Positions 55,462 through 63,484 of a DNA stretch of 64,000 nt are shown piece by piece. The notes beneath the pieces were generated by a model. It did not search any database. It was not told where the DNA came from and saw only the letters and a program-made list of their open reading frames with translations. Position 1 is the stretch's first letter. Each line of letters opens with the position of its first letter. Both the position numbers and the translations under genes were made by a program. The stretch comes from Chloroflexi bacterium HGW-Chloroflexi-6 (GTDB lineage Bacteria; Chloroflexota; Anaerolineae; Anaerolineales; Villigracilaceae): contig PHBU01000011.1 in NCBI GenBank assembly GCA_002840685.1, positions 186,001 through 250,000 of the forward strand. The letters are read 5' to 3'.

Positions 55462-56424
55462 ATGGAAATCCTTCCAACCACACCCGCTCATTACTCAGGA
55501 ATTGCAACGCTCTATAATTCCCTTGACCCACAACTGCACATCTCCGCTTCGGATTTCACCGAGGGTGACCGTTTGCGTGACCCGAAATTCAAGACCCAGC
55601 GCTGGATCGCCATCGAGAAGGATGAGATCGTTGGAGCGGCTTATTACACCCAATCCAATTGGTTCGCCCACCCTCAAAAATTCATGATTTGGGTTGGAGT
55701 GCACCCCAGTCACCAGAGGAGCGGCATTGGTTCCGCCCTTTACGAAACCATTATGCATGGGCTGCAGCCATTCGATCCTTTGGCATTACGAACTCGCGCA
55801 ACAGAGGCCTGTCCGCAAAGTATCTGTTTTCTGGAAAAACGAGGGTTTCAAGAGGTCATCCGCGATATTCCATCCGAGTTAAATGTTCAAGCCTTTGACC
55901 TGACTCGCTTCACAGGGTTGGAGGATCGTTTTCAAGGCAACGGCATCGAAATCAAAACTCTTCATGAGTTGGAAAACGACCCAGAGCGGAATCGTAAGTT
56001 ATACGATTTAGATTGGGAAATCAGCCTGTCTGTGCCGGGAGATTTGGCGGCCGGCATGGGACGCAGAGGATTTGAAAAGTATGTTGAGTATGCCATTACA
56101 GGATCTTCTGCCCTTCCGGACGGATTTTTTGTAGCAGTAAAGGGAGAAGAATTCATTGGATTGAGTCATGTTTTGGTGTCCGAGAAAGGCATTTCTCTTT
56201 ACCAGGGTTTGACCGGGGTTAAACCTCAATATCGGCGTTATGGAATTGGGTTGGCAATGAAAATACGGGGCATTGCGTATGCCCAAACAAACGGATATAA
56301 CCTCATCATGGCGGAGAATGATGCCAAAAACATCCCGATGCTGGCGATGAACGAAAGGTTGGGTTTTGTGCGAAAGCCCAGTTTAATCACCTTCGAGAAG
56401 CAATGCCAACCCTCGCAGAACTAA
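55462..56424 (+). CDS. GNAT acetyltransferase with two GNAT domains
   Basis: 320 residues made of two GNAT-like domains. In the first (1-150), motif A is HPSHQRSGIGSALYETI. In the second (about 160-320), it is KPQYRRYGIGLAMKIRGIAYA. Both keep the Q/R-x-x-G-x-G/A acetyl-CoA loop. Double-GNAT proteins often have one active and one structural domain; the acceptor is unknown. AT-rich codon use compared with its left neighbour suggests the start of an accessory stretch. It is followed by 277 bp without a gene that hold a hairpin repeat. Confidence 0.87.
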   Translation: MEILPTTPAHYSGIATLYNSLDPQLHISASDFTEGDRLRDPKFKTQRWIAIEKDEIVGAAYYTQSNWFAHPQKFMIWVGVHPSHQRSGIGSALYETIMHGLQPFDPLALRTRATEACPQSICFLEKRGFQEVIRDIPSELNVQAFDLTRFTGLEDRFQGNGIEIKTLHELENDPERNRKLYDLDWEISLSVPGDLAAGMGRRGFEKYVEYAITGSSALPDGFFVAVKGEEFIGLSHVLVSEKGISLYQGLTGVKPQYRRYGIGLAMKIRGIAYAQTNGYNLIMAENDAKNIPMLAMNERLGFVRKPSLITFEKQCQPSQN

Positions 56425-56608
56425 CCAAGGCTTGTGCTGTGAAACGTAAAGCTGCCTACCGATTAACAGCAGTGTGTGCGATACGAAGTTGCCTATGCAA
56501 TTGTTGTGCTGGAAAACCCCTGACAGAACCTGCTGCCGCACTGGTAGTAACATCTTGTGCACCGGACCCTGTATTCCAAAAGTTCACCGAGGCAGACGCG
56601 GGTTCGGC

Positions 56609-56695
56609 ATCTGGTGGCTTTGTCCGCCAAGCTCCGCACTTTGCGGCCTGCACCATGCAGTGGCGTGCCCACAGGGTAAGCCGCCTGCCGTTGAG
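56609..56695 (+). repeat. Imperfect hairpin repeat, copy 2
   Basis: Resembles the minus-strand sequence 39649-39739. It contains local stems (CCGCA...TGCGG; TGCA...TGCA), and its ends (CGGCA and TGCCG) can pair, giving a long imperfect hairpin. It lies between the double-GNAT gene and the AT-rich membrane protein gene, at the 3' side of an accessory gene as in copy 1. Confidence 0.65.
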
Positions 56696-56701
56696 TAATT
56701 A

Positions 56702-57484
56702 ATGAAACATATTTCAAGTTTTTTTATTGCACCAGGGTTCATACTCTTGAGAGCTTCACCAGTACTTGGTGGAATCTGTGATGGAGATTTTTTGTGCATT
56801 TTATTAATCAGCGCTCTCGTTTATTTGCCCTATTTCCTGGTTTTGACAGCCATTGCTTATATCGTCTTGGCTGTTTTTAGGACGACAATCCCTATCGGTA
56901 ATAAATTAATATATTCCATTTTTTTATCTTTTATCCTGGTCTTTTCTTATCATAATTTTTTATCGATCTTGATTGAAAAACAGGGGTTGGTAAATAGTTA
57001 CAAGCAATCTTTAAATCAACAGGGTTATGAGCTTTATAAACCCACTTATATACCAGACGGGCATGAGCTATTTGAATCAAGGGTCGATAAAGGCAACCTG
57101 TCCTTTTATTATGCAGGGAATGATGCAAGACAGTTTGTAATATCAGAATTCAAAAAACCCCAAAAGATTGATTTAACCCCCCCGGATTGTCATATTGAAG
57201 GAGATGATTTTGAGGTTATAGATCCAGGCGATTCGGGTTGGTCAAGCGCAGTTTATGGATATTGTCAGGAAATAAAAACGCCCAAAGGAATCTCAGTCTA
57301 TCTGATGACTTTTAATATATCATCAGAAAAAAAGCTGGCTGCAATTAGCTTAGGAAATACCTTGATCACAATAAGCGGCTATAATTTTTCTAACCAAGAG
57401 CTTATGGAGTTGGTTGACGGTTTAGAAGAAAAGAGCGCATCGGATATTAATTTTAAGGTTATTAATAGGACAATCGGAAGGTAG
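56702..57484 (+). CDS. Membrane-anchored protein of unknown function
   Basis: 260 residues. Two or three hydrophobic segments fill residues 1-90 (SSFFIAPGFILLRA; ISALVYLPYFLVLTAIAYIVLA; LIYSIFLSFILVFSYHNFL). A C-terminal domain of about 160 residues follows with no cysteine pattern or catalytic motif I recognise. The gene is clearly more AT-rich than the surroundings (runs such as aataaattaatatattcc), a sign of recent transfer. No close operon partner is visible. It may be a lipid-exposed sensor or immunity-type protein, but nothing in the sequence proves this. Confidence 0.7.
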   Translation: MKHISSFFIAPGFILLRASPVLGGICDGDFLCILLISALVYLPYFLVLTAIAYIVLAVFRTTIPIGNKLIYSIFLSFILVFSYHNFLSILIEKQGLVNSYKQSLNQQGYELYKPTYIPDGHELFESRVDKGNLSFYYAGNDARQFVISEFKKPQKIDLTPPDCHIEGDDFEVIDPGDSGWSSAVYGYCQEIKTPKGISVYLMTFNISSEKKLAAISLGNTLITISGYNFSNQELMELVDGLEEKSASDINFKVINRTIGR

Positions 57485-57634
57485 AAAGCTGTATTTTCCT
57501 TTAATATGCGCAGAAAAGAAAACTTCATTCCGAAAAACGCAGGCTAACAAAGCATCCTACACAATCAAAGGGATAATGCATGAATTCGGCATCTGGCCGG
57601 GTCGTAGCAGCAGCACAAATTGGTGAAGAATATA

Positions 57635-57997
57635 ATGGTAATCAATCAAGGTGATGTTTACTGGGTAGCGTTGAAAGAACCGGCCGGATCGGACCCCGGG
57701 GTGACCCATCCGCATGTGGTCATTCAAGAGGATGTCCTTAACCGCAGCCGCATCGATACCGTGGTGGTCTGCGCCCTGACGACCAACGCAAAGCGCGCCA
57801 AAGCGCCCGGCAATGTATTGCTTGAAGCAGGCGAAGCAAACCTGCCCAGGCAAAGTATTGTGGTTGTTTCACAAGTCTCGACCGTAGACAAATCTCAGTT
57901 GGGTGAATATATCGGCTCGCTGACCCGCCAGCGGGTAGAGCAGATATTGGCCGGGATGCGCTTTCTGCAAACGATGAGCGAGCATCACGAGCGCTGA
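57635..57997 (+). CDS. MazF/PemK-like toxin, apparently without antitoxin
   Basis: 120 residues from the ATG at 57635; in-frame TTG and GTG codons at 57620 and 57623 are alternatives. The fold is that of MazF/PemK endoribonucleases: VINQGDVYWVALKEPAGSD, THPHVVIQEDVLNRS, TVVVCALTTN, LPRQSIVVVSQVSTVDKSQLGEYIG. MazF enzymes cut mRNA at short sequences. No antitoxin reading frame is seen in the 150 bp upstream, and the next gene is a nitroreductase. It is therefore either a solitary toxin, one whose antitoxin is elsewhere, or an inactive relative. Confidence 0.85.
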   Translation: MVINQGDVYWVALKEPAGSDPGVTHPHVVIQEDVLNRSRIDTVVVCALTTNAKRAKAPGNVLLEAGEANLPRQSIVVVSQVSTVDKSQLGEYIGSLTRQRVEQILAGMRFLQTMSEHHER

Positions 57998-58058
57998 ACC
58001 TGTCGAAGCAGTTTCCGTCCACCCGCTCAGGATCGACCCTGAAGAAGGAGTTTTCACC

Positions 58059-58544
58059 ATGGATACACTCGAAGCCATACACAAACGTCGCAGTGTGCGC
58101 AAGTTCACCGGCCAGGCCATCCCGAAAGCGGATCTGGAAACCATCGTCGATGCCGGGCGCTGGGCCGCCAGCGGCAGCAACCGCCAGCCCTGGGATTTCA
58201 TTGTCGTGACCAAGCGCGAAACCATCGTCGAGTTCATCCCTGCCGCTCCCTGGATTGTCCAGGCCGGGGCGGTGATCGCGCTGGTGCTCGACCCTGCCAC
58301 CCGCTGGTGGGTCGAAGACGGCTCGGCCGCCATCCAAAATATGCTGCTGGCCAGCACCGCGCTGGGCTACGGTTCATGCTGGGTCGAAGGCGATGCCCTG
58401 CCGCGCGAGGAGCAGTTCAAGGCCCTGTTGGGCGTCCCGCACGAGAAACGTCTGATGGCGCTGATCCCGATCGGCGTGCCAGCCGAATGGCCGGAACGTG
58501 AGAAGAAGCCGCTCGAACAAGTCATCCACTGGGAAAAGTACTAG
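58059..58544 (+). CDS. Nitroreductase family protein
   Basis: 161 residues, a short form of the FMN-dependent nitroreductase family. The N-terminal motif is EAIHKRRSVRKFTGQAIP, then GRWAASGSNRQPWDFIVVT (FMN contacts) and AAIQNMLLASTALGYGSCWVEG. These enzymes reduce nitro compounds, quinones or flavins with NAD(P)H. The short length, missing part of the excursion domain, means the substrate is open. SD AAGGAG lies 10 nt before the ATG. Its coding ends 17 nt before the YwqK-like gene. Confidence 0.92.
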   Translation: MDTLEAIHKRRSVRKFTGQAIPKADLETIVDAGRWAASGSNRQPWDFIVVTKRETIVEFIPAAPWIVQAGAVIALVLDPATRWWVEDGSAAIQNMLLASTALGYGSCWVEGDALPREEQFKALLGVPHEKRLMALIPIGVPAEWPEREKKPLEQVIHWEKY

Positions 58545-58561
58545 AAAAGGCAGACACAAAA

Positions 58562-58891
58562 ATGATGCCAAAAAAACCTGTCCCGGATAAAAAATCAGAG
58601 ATTATCGATGGCGAAACCATCAAATACCACGCCAATGGCAAGACCAGATGGTCAAAAGGAAAAATTGTGGATGGGAAAACAGAGGGATATTGGGAGTGGT
58701 ACCGCCTCGATGGCACCATCAAGAGATCGGGCTATTTTCACCTAGGCGAGCCGGTTGGCGAGTGGATCACCTACGATGAAAAAGGGCAAGTGTATAAAGT
58801 TGTAACAAAAAAAGCGGCAGATACCTCGATGGATGGCATCGGAAAGAATTGCCCGGCAGAACTTTCGGAAAAAGATGGTTCAGTAGAATAA
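58562..58891 (+). CDS. YwqK-like / MORN-type repeat protein
   Basis: 109 residues with repeated W/Y-G motifs: IKYHANGKTRWSKGKIVDG, KTEGYWEWYRLDGTIKRSGYF and LGEPVGEWITYDEKGQVYK. This is the repeat pattern of YwqK-family proteins, some of which are antitoxins of polymorphic toxins, and of eukaryote-like MORN repeats. No signal peptide is present and no toxin gene is adjacent. A role as an immunity protein is possible but unsupported by context. The C-terminal tail (about 85-109) is hydrophilic. Confidence 0.75.
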   Translation: MMPKKPVPDKKSEIIDGETIKYHANGKTRWSKGKIVDGKTEGYWEWYRLDGTIKRSGYFHLGEPVGEWITYDEKGQVYKVVTKKAADTSMDGIGKNCPAELSEKDGSVE

Positions 58892-58921
58892 AAACGCTGG
58901 AAAACGAACTCGGCCATTGGC

Positions 58922-59016
58922 AGACCTGACATGTCTCACAGTGCTCTGAGTTGGACATCTTCATTTGTGTAACGGGCGGCTTGCCCGGCGAGGCTGCGGT
59001 GAGACATGTCAGGTCT
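58922..59016. repeat. 95-bp element with 18-bp inverted ends (copy 3)
   Basis: AGACCTGACATGTCTCAC (58922-58939) and its exact reverse complement (58999-59016) enclose 59 bp. Its 95-bp total length equals that of the element at 35481-35575, and the CCTGACA core is shared with the elements there and at 63380. It lies between the YwqK-like and AMP nucleosidase-like genes. Confidence 0.75.
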
Positions 59017-59064
59017 CAAAAAATTCACAGACGCTGGAAATTCTGCCTGAAAGGTAGAGATGTG

Positions 59065-59835
59065 ATGAAAACGAAAAAAGAAATTGTTAGCGACTGGCTG
59101 CCGCGTTACACAGACACGCCTCTCAAAGATTTTGGAAAATATATTCTTCTAGTTAACTTCGAAGAATACCTAAATATGTTTTCTCAGTGGTTTGGTGTGC
59201 CCATTCGCGGGCAAAATAAGCCAATGCCCAACGTTACTGCTGAAAATATTACTTTGATCAATTTTGGGATGGGCAGCGCCAATGCAGCAACAGTTATGGA
59301 CTTATTGGGGGCGATCGGGCCGAATGCTGTCCTTTTTTTGGGAAAATGCGGCGGCCTGAAAAAGAAAAACGATATTGGCGACCTGATTCTGCCTATCGCT
59401 GCCATTCGCGGCGAGGGCACATCCAACGACTACTTTCCTCCAGAAGTGCCAGCTTTGCCAGCTTTCAACCTGCAAAAAGCCATCTCCACCACCATCCGCA
59501 ATCATGAAAAAGATTACTGGACAGGCACGGTTTACACAACAAACCGGCGTGTTTGGGAACATGATGAGCAATTTAAGGAATATTTGCGCCGCATCCGGGC
59601 GATGGCAGTCGATATGGAAACAGCCACTCTTTTTAGCGTTGGTTTTTATAACGAAATCCCGACCGGGGCGCTGCTTCTGGTTTCAGATCAGCCAATGATT
59701 CCTGAGGGCATCAAAACAGCCAGGAGCGATAAAAAAGTTACCCAGGAATATCTGGATATTCACCTAAAAATCGGGATTAATGCGCTGAAAGAGCTGATCA
59801 ACAATGGCCTGACGGTGAAGCACTTGTATTTCTAA
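59065..59835 (+). CDS. Nucleoside phosphorylase family protein, AMP nucleosidase-like
   Basis: 256 residues from the ATG at 59065; upstream in-frame codons lie inside the 95-bp repeat and are ignored. A PNP/UDP family fold is indicated by INFGMGSANAATVMDLLGAI, VLFLGKCGGLKKKNDIGDLILP and the base/ribose-binding stretch AVDMETATLFSVGFYN, followed by SDQPM. The first part (WLPRYTDTPLKDFGKYILLVNF) matches the short AMP nucleosidases, which split AMP into adenine and ribose 5-phosphate. A related purine nucleosidase is the alternative. It is followed by a strong terminator. Confidence 0.85.
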   Translation: MKTKKEIVSDWLPRYTDTPLKDFGKYILLVNFEEYLNMFSQWFGVPIRGQNKPMPNVTAENITLINFGMGSANAATVMDLLGAIGPNAVLFLGKCGGLKKKNDIGDLILPIAAIRGEGTSNDYFPPEVPALPAFNLQKAISTTIRNHEKDYWTGTVYTTNRRVWEHDEQFKEYLRRIRAMAVDMETATLFSVGFYNEIPTGALLLVSDQPMIPEGIKTARSDKKVTQEYLDIHLKIGINALKELINNGLTVKHLYF

Positions 59836-59910
59836 CGGCAATCGCCTCACTGCGAATTGCCGAGCAAAAACCGGAAGTGTTTATGCAATTGGCGTAAACC
59901 ACGGGCTTAA

Positions 59911-59962
59911 AACAAACACGGATACCCTTTGAAAGCTCAAGGGCGTCCGTGTTTTTGTTTGC
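59911..59962 (+). terminator. Intrinsic terminator of the AMP nucleosidase-like gene
   Basis: AACAAACACGGA (59911-59922) with TCCGTGTTTTTGTT (59945-59958), and inside it CCCTT with AAGGG, form a long stem. T-runs are present on both sides, so it may also serve the convergent vapBC operon ending at 60019. Confidence 0.78.
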
Positions 59963-60018
59963 TCAAATATAAAATCCCCACACTAGAAAGATGAACATCA
60001 GGTACACGCACCAGGGCT

Positions 60019-60426
60019 TCAGGTTTCGCTTTCAGGGTCCACCACCAACAGGCCGAGGTGTTCTTGGTAGGCGTCGAAGTCGCGGTCGTTGTGCAGGAGT
60101 TCGTGGTCGTTTTCGATGCAATAGGTGGCGATCAGGCTATCGATGGTTTTGCGGACAGTGATACCTTTTTGACGCAGGGCGCGATAATTGCGCGCGCTTT
60201 GGACGGCCAGGGCCGGGCTTACCATTTGGGTTGGGGTAAAGCGTGAAAGCAGCCGGCGAGCCGAGTCAAAATCAGTCTCACTGCGAAATCCTTGCAGAAC
60301 TTCGGCCAGAATCAGGTCGCCGACCAGAATGGGGACTTTGTCCAAGGTGCGGTGCAGGAAGTTCGTTTGCGGGGTTTCGATGCCATTGAAGTAATCTATC
60401 CAGACGGTGGAATCAACCAGGAGCAT
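60019..60426 (-). CDS. vapC: VapC-type PIN-domain toxin
   Basis: 135 residues from the ATG at 60426, directly after the antitoxin stop; a longer frame reaching 60480 lies in the antitoxin. The PIN-domain acidic residues are in LLVDSTVWIDYF (D5), LILAEVLQGFR (E), TIDSLIATYC (D) and LLHNDRDFDAY (D). VapC enzymes are ribonucleases that often cut tRNA or 23S rRNA. The order antitoxin then toxin on the minus strand is canonical for vapBC. Confidence 0.93.
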   Translation of the reverse strand: MLLVDSTVWIDYFNGIETPQTNFLHRTLDKVPILVGDLILAEVLQGFRSETDFDSARRLLSRFTPTQMVSPALAVQSARNYRALRQKGITVRKTIDSLIATYCIENDHELLHNDRDFDAYQEHLGLLVVDPESET

Positions 60427-60428
60427 GC

Positions 60429-60635
60429 TTAGCTCCCCGCGATGCGCGCCTGGCGCTGTTCGTCGAGGTTGCCTTCCCAATTCAATTTGCCGCGCAATGA
60501 GCGGATTTCGGCCTGTTCACGCAATAAGATGAGGGTGCGCAGAGCTTCCTGCACAACTTCGCGCTTGGTTTTGATGCCGGTCAGTTTTTGGGCGCGTTCG
60601 ACTAAATCTTCATCCAAAACGATATTGGTGCGCAT
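60429..60635 (-). CDS. vapB: VapB-type antitoxin
   Basis: 68 residues from the ATG at 60635, placed 5 nt after SD GGAGG. The N-terminal ribbon-helix-helix-like part (MRTNIVLDEDLVERAQKLTGIKTKREVVQEAL) binds DNA. The C-terminal tail (EIRSLRGKLNWEGNLDEQRQA) should wrap the VapC active site; the GKLNWEG pattern is typical. The gap to vapC is 2 nt. Two ATGTGTAT direct repeats lie upstream. Confidence 0.92.
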   Translation of the reverse strand: MRTNIVLDEDLVERAQKLTGIKTKREVVQEALRTLILLREQAEIRSLRGKLNWEGNLDEQRQARIAGS

Positions 60636-60648
60636 GATTGCCTCCAAG

Positions 60649-60678
60649 ATGTGTATAAATATCAGTAATTATGTGTAT
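60649..60678 (-). promoter_or_regulatory. Putative vapBC operator (two ATGTGTAT repeats)
   Basis: ATGTGTAT at 60649-60656 and 60671-60678 are direct repeats 22 bp apart, two helical turns, directly upstream of the vapB SD in AT-rich sequence. VapB-VapC complexes bind such paired sites for autorepression; binding is inferred. Confidence 0.6.
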
Positions 60679-60741
60679 TGTAGCCTTTTTTGAGCCTGGA
60701 TGCAACCTTTTTTCCAACCATTCAGCTGTCAGGTGTAATTT

Positions 60742-61974
60742 TTATACCAACGCGTCCACCATCAAGGCCAGGAAGATGAACATCAGGTACATGCTCGAGT
60801 AGCGGTACATGCGCCAGGCGATCTTGTTGCTCTCGGTGGTTAGCACGCGCCAGGCGAAGTAGATCAGGCCCGCGCCAAAGACCAGGGCCGAGACCAGGTA
60901 CACGCTGCCTGCCATGCCGAAGAGCGGCATCAGCAAGGTCACACCGACCAGGGCCAGGGTGTACCACCAGACCTGCTTGCGGGTCTCGGCTTCACCGCGC
61001 ACGACCGGCATCATCGGCACACCGGCGCGGGCGTACTCGTTGCGCCGCACCAGGGCCAGCGCCCAAAAATGGGGCGGAGTCCACATGAAGATGATCGCGA
61101 ACAGGAACAGGGCCGGGATATCGAGCCGGCCAGTCATCGCCGCCCAACCGACCATCGGCGGGATGGCTCCTGCCATACCAGCCAGCGAAAGCAGGGCCGC
61201 CAGCAGGTTGACCTGGCCGGCCAGCAGGTAAAAACTGGTGATCGAGGCAGCCAGGCCAAAGGACAGTCCCTCGGCCGGGGTCATGCGGCCGGCCGCCATC
61301 GGACGTTTGGCGGTGCGCTGCATGTTCTTGTCCAGGTCGCGGTCGATGTACTGGTTGATCGCGCCAGAGCCGCCGGCGGCCAATGCGCCGCCCAGCAGGG
61401 TCCAGAAGGCCAGTGCCAGGCTGGGCCAGGTTTTGCCGCCCATGACCATCCCGGCGAAAGTCGTCACCAGCAGCAATAAAACGATGATCGGCTTGGTCAG
61501 GATCAGGAAATCCTTCAGGCGCTGGCGCACATCCAGGGGCGGGAAGGCAACGGCTGCCGGGGTCAGAAACCCGGCAGCAACGGTCAGGGCCCCCAGCGAG
61601 AGCCAGGTGGCGAAAGCCGTCAGCGTGTGCAGCAGCCCGATATCGGCGGGCAGGCCGCGGGTGGCCTGGATCGCACCGACAAAGACCTGGGCGAAGAACA
61701 AGCTCACGGTTACGGTCGCCAGCGGCAGCAGCCAGCGGTGGTCCCGATAAATCCGCCAGCTCTGCACGAGCAGCGCAAGCATGATCAGAGCAGTCAGTCC
61801 GGCCGAGGCGCGGTGGATGAGTTGGGCCACGTCACCCAGGCCGGTGGGCAGGCAAACCGGCCAACTGGCGCAGGAGGCGCCATCGACCAACGCGCCGCCA
61901 AAGGTAAGCAGGGTGACTGAGATGAAAGCCAGCAGCGAAAGCCAGGCCAGGGATGTATTGAGCGAGAATTTCAT
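60742..61974 (-). CDS. ctaB: Fused heme A synthase-like (CtaA/COX15) and heme O synthase (CtaB/COX10) protein
   Basis: 410 residues from the ATG at 61974, which overlaps the SURF1 stop by 4 nt. The N-terminal part (1-135) holds four helices with the COX15/CtaA half motifs (GGALVDGASCASWPVCLP, DVAQLIHRASAGLTALIM, LLHTLTAFATWL). The C-terminal part (about 145-410) is a UbiA-type prenyltransferase with the Asp-rich motif NQYIDRDLDKNMQRTAKRP and a second DxxxD-like region near RGEAET. CtaB makes heme O from heme B and farnesyl diphosphate, and CtaA converts heme O to heme A. The CtaA part is about half the usual length, so it may not be a complete synthase. Neighbours are oxidase assembly and subunit genes. 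Confidence 0.92.
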   Translation of the reverse strand: MKFSLNTSLAWLSLLAFISVTLLTFGGALVDGASCASWPVCLPTGLGDVAQLIHRASAGLTALIMLALLVQSWRIYRDHRWLLPLATVTVSLFFAQVFVGAIQATRGLPADIGLLHTLTAFATWLSLGALTVAAGFLTPAAVAFPPLDVRQRLKDFLILTKPIIVLLLLVTTFAGMVMGGKTWPSLALAFWTLLGGALAAGGSGAINQYIDRDLDKNMQRTAKRPMAAGRMTPAEGLSFGLAASITSFYLLAGQVNLLAALLSLAGMAGAIPPMVGWAAMTGRLDIPALFLFAIIFMWTPPHFWALALVRRNEYARAGVPMMPVVRGEAETRKQVWWYTLALVGVTLLMPLFGMAGSVYLVSALVFGAGLIYFAWRVLTTESNKIAWRMYRYSSMYLMFIFLALMVDALV

Positions 61975-62717
61975 TTTCTCTCCGAGAGTTGTTTGCGCAG
62001 GAAGAACGGGTAGCCCAAAGCGAGCATGATGGCAAAAGTAAACCACTGCATGGCGTAGCCAAAATGCGGGCCTTCGCTGATTTCGATCTCAGCGCGGGCC
62101 GGGATGATCGGCGGTTGGCTGTCGGCCGGATCGTATTCGGGCTGAAAGAAGACTGGCAGGAGCGGGGTTGGGGTTTGGGATGCGATGCGGGCCAGGTTGA
62201 CGTTGTTCCAGAACTCGAGGCGGGTCTGCCCTTCGACCAGTTCGGGATCGGGCACGCCGCCCATTTCGGGTTCCTGACCCAGACGCAGGATTCCGCTGAG
62301 GGTGATCTGGCCGGGCTGGTCATATTTGCGCCAATCGGCGGAGGTTTCGTTTCCGCTGGCAGGGATCCAGCCGCGCTCGACCAGGATCGCGCTGCCATCC
62401 GAGAGGATCAGAGGGGTCAGCAGGTGATAGCCGTAAACGTTGCCATAATAGCGGTTGCGCAGGGCGATCTGGTGTTCGTAATCGTAAACGCCAGTGACCG
62501 TCGCCGCGCGATATTCCATGGCGGACAGATCTTCGGCAGGCGCGGCGCTGATCTCGAGCGGCGGCATGGCCATGACTGCCAGGTAATGGGCGTTAAAGGC
62601 GCGGCGCAGTTCAAGCCGGTCCAGTTGCCAGATGCCCAAACGAGCCAGCACTGCTATCGCCGCCAGGACGAGCAGGGTGGTCAGGATCCATTTGGGGGTG
62701 AGAAGTTTTTTTAACAT
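61971..62717 (-). CDS. SURF1 family cytochrome oxidase assembly protein
   Basis: 248 residues with the two-helix SURF1 layout: an N-terminal membrane helix (WILTTLLVLAAIAVLARLGIWQLDRL, with the conserved GIWQLDRLEL), a soluble domain with VTGVYDYEHQIALRNR and ILVERGWIP, and a C-terminal helix (GYAMQWFTFAIMLALGYPFFLRK). SURF1 helps insert heme A into subunit I of cytochrome c oxidase. It overlaps the CtaA-CtaB gene by 4 nt, which fits a common assembly role. Repeat sequence of the GGTGTCAGG type lies just upstream. Confidence 0.93.
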   Translation of the reverse strand: MLKKLLTPKWILTTLLVLAAIAVLARLGIWQLDRLELRRAFNAHYLAVMAMPPLEISAAPAEDLSAMEYRAATVTGVYDYEHQIALRNRYYGNVYGYHLLTPLILSDGSAILVERGWIPASGNETSADWRKYDQPGQITLSGILRLGQEPEMGGVPDPELVEGQTRLEFWNNVNLARIASQTPTPLLPVFFQPEYDPADSQPPIIPARAEIEISEGPHFGYAMQWFTFAIMLALGYPFFLRKQLSERK

Positions 62718-62720
62718 GGG

Positions 62721-62753
62721 TGTCGGGTGCGAGGTGTCAGGTGTCAGGCGAGG
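62721..62753. repeat. GGTGTCAGG-type repeat cluster 3
   Basis: Direct copies of GTGTC(A/G)GG lie directly upstream of the SURF1 ATG. The string TCAGGTGTCAGGCGAGG (62737-62753) is identical to one at 44398-44414, about 18 kb away, in the same orientation. Confidence 0.65.
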
Positions 62754-62822
62754 CAGTTGTGTCTTGCAATCCCCCGCCTTTGGAGATAGCTCAAGGTTGG
62801 GTCTCGATACGGCAAAAGCGGC

Positions 62823-63323
62823 CTACTCGACCTGCGGCTTATTCTTGATCGGCCAGATGATGAAGCTGTAGAGCATGAACAGGATGCCGAGCGGCACGCC
62901 AGACAGGAAAATCCCCAGCAGGCGGGTGTCAAGCGTGACCGCTTCGCGCACATCCAGCCCAATGTATTGGCCGGGCTGGAACGAGCACGACAGGGCCAGG
63001 TTTTCAGTCTGGTCGAGGTTCAGGCTGGCCGATGTCCCGGCAGGGATCAGCAGCGGGCCAAGAGTGTGGGTCTCTGTGTCTTCGTTCTTGACCACCAGGA
63101 TATCACCGTTGACGAAAACCATGTTAAGCGGAATGGCTTCTTCAGCTTCACCGCGCGCAATCTTGGCTGCCGTCCCGGCCGGGATGACCAGTTCGATGCG
63201 TTGGGCCGCGCGGCCGGCTTCGCTCTTCATGAAGCTGAAAGAAACTTCATTGATCAGAATCCCGAGCACAAGCCCAATTGCCAGGAAAATCGCCAGCCGC
63301 AGGAAAAATTGTTGAAAGCTCAT
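62823..63323 (-). CDS. Membrane protein with cupredoxin-like domain
   Basis: 166 residues from the ATG at 63323 (MSFQQFFLRLAIFLAIGLVLG). One N-terminal helix (about 9-24), an extracytoplasmic beta-rich domain (about 35-130; FVNGDILVVKNEDTETHTLGPLLIPAGTSASL then ALSCSFQPGQYIGLDV) and a C-terminal helix (about 139-158). The domain has the shape of a cupredoxin, with a His in ETHTLG and a Cys in LSCSF as possible copper ligands, though the full set is not clear. It lies in line with oxidase genes, so an accessory role in copper handling or electron transfer is possible but unproven. Confidence 0.75.
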   Translation of the reverse strand: MSFQQFFLRLAIFLAIGLVLGILINEVSFSFMKSEAGRAAQRIELVIPAGTAAKIARGEAEEAIPLNMVFVNGDILVVKNEDTETHTLGPLLIPAGTSASLNLDQTENLALSCSFQPGQYIGLDVREAVTLDTRLLGIFLSGVPLGILFMLYSFIIWPIKNKPQVE

Positions 63324-63379
63324 CGTTTTTTGCTCAAAAAAGCCGGGCGCGCCCCAGTCGAGACACACCCGGCTTTATA

Positions 63380-63475
63380 AAACCTGACAGGTTTCCGTAG
63401 ATACTTTTTGAAAGAAACCTTCTCATTTCACAAGTTGTCTTATCGCAAAGATCTTCGATAAAACCTGTCAGGTTT
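63380..63475. repeat. 96-bp element with palindromic inverted ends (copy 2)
   Basis: AAACCTGACAGGTTT (63380-63394) and AAACCTGTCAGGTTT (63461-63475) bound 66 bp. The ends are identical to those of the element at 35481-35575 in the same order and orientation, and the spacing differs by one base. The interior sequences are different. It fills most of the gap between the cupredoxin-like gene and subunit III. Confidence 0.75.
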
Positions 63476-63484
63476 AACTTATCG

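Noticed and set aside
56403..56700. Overlapping small frames on both strands around the hairpin repeat
   Set aside because: None has an RBS, a domain or a similar protein in copy 1; the sequence is better explained as repeat.
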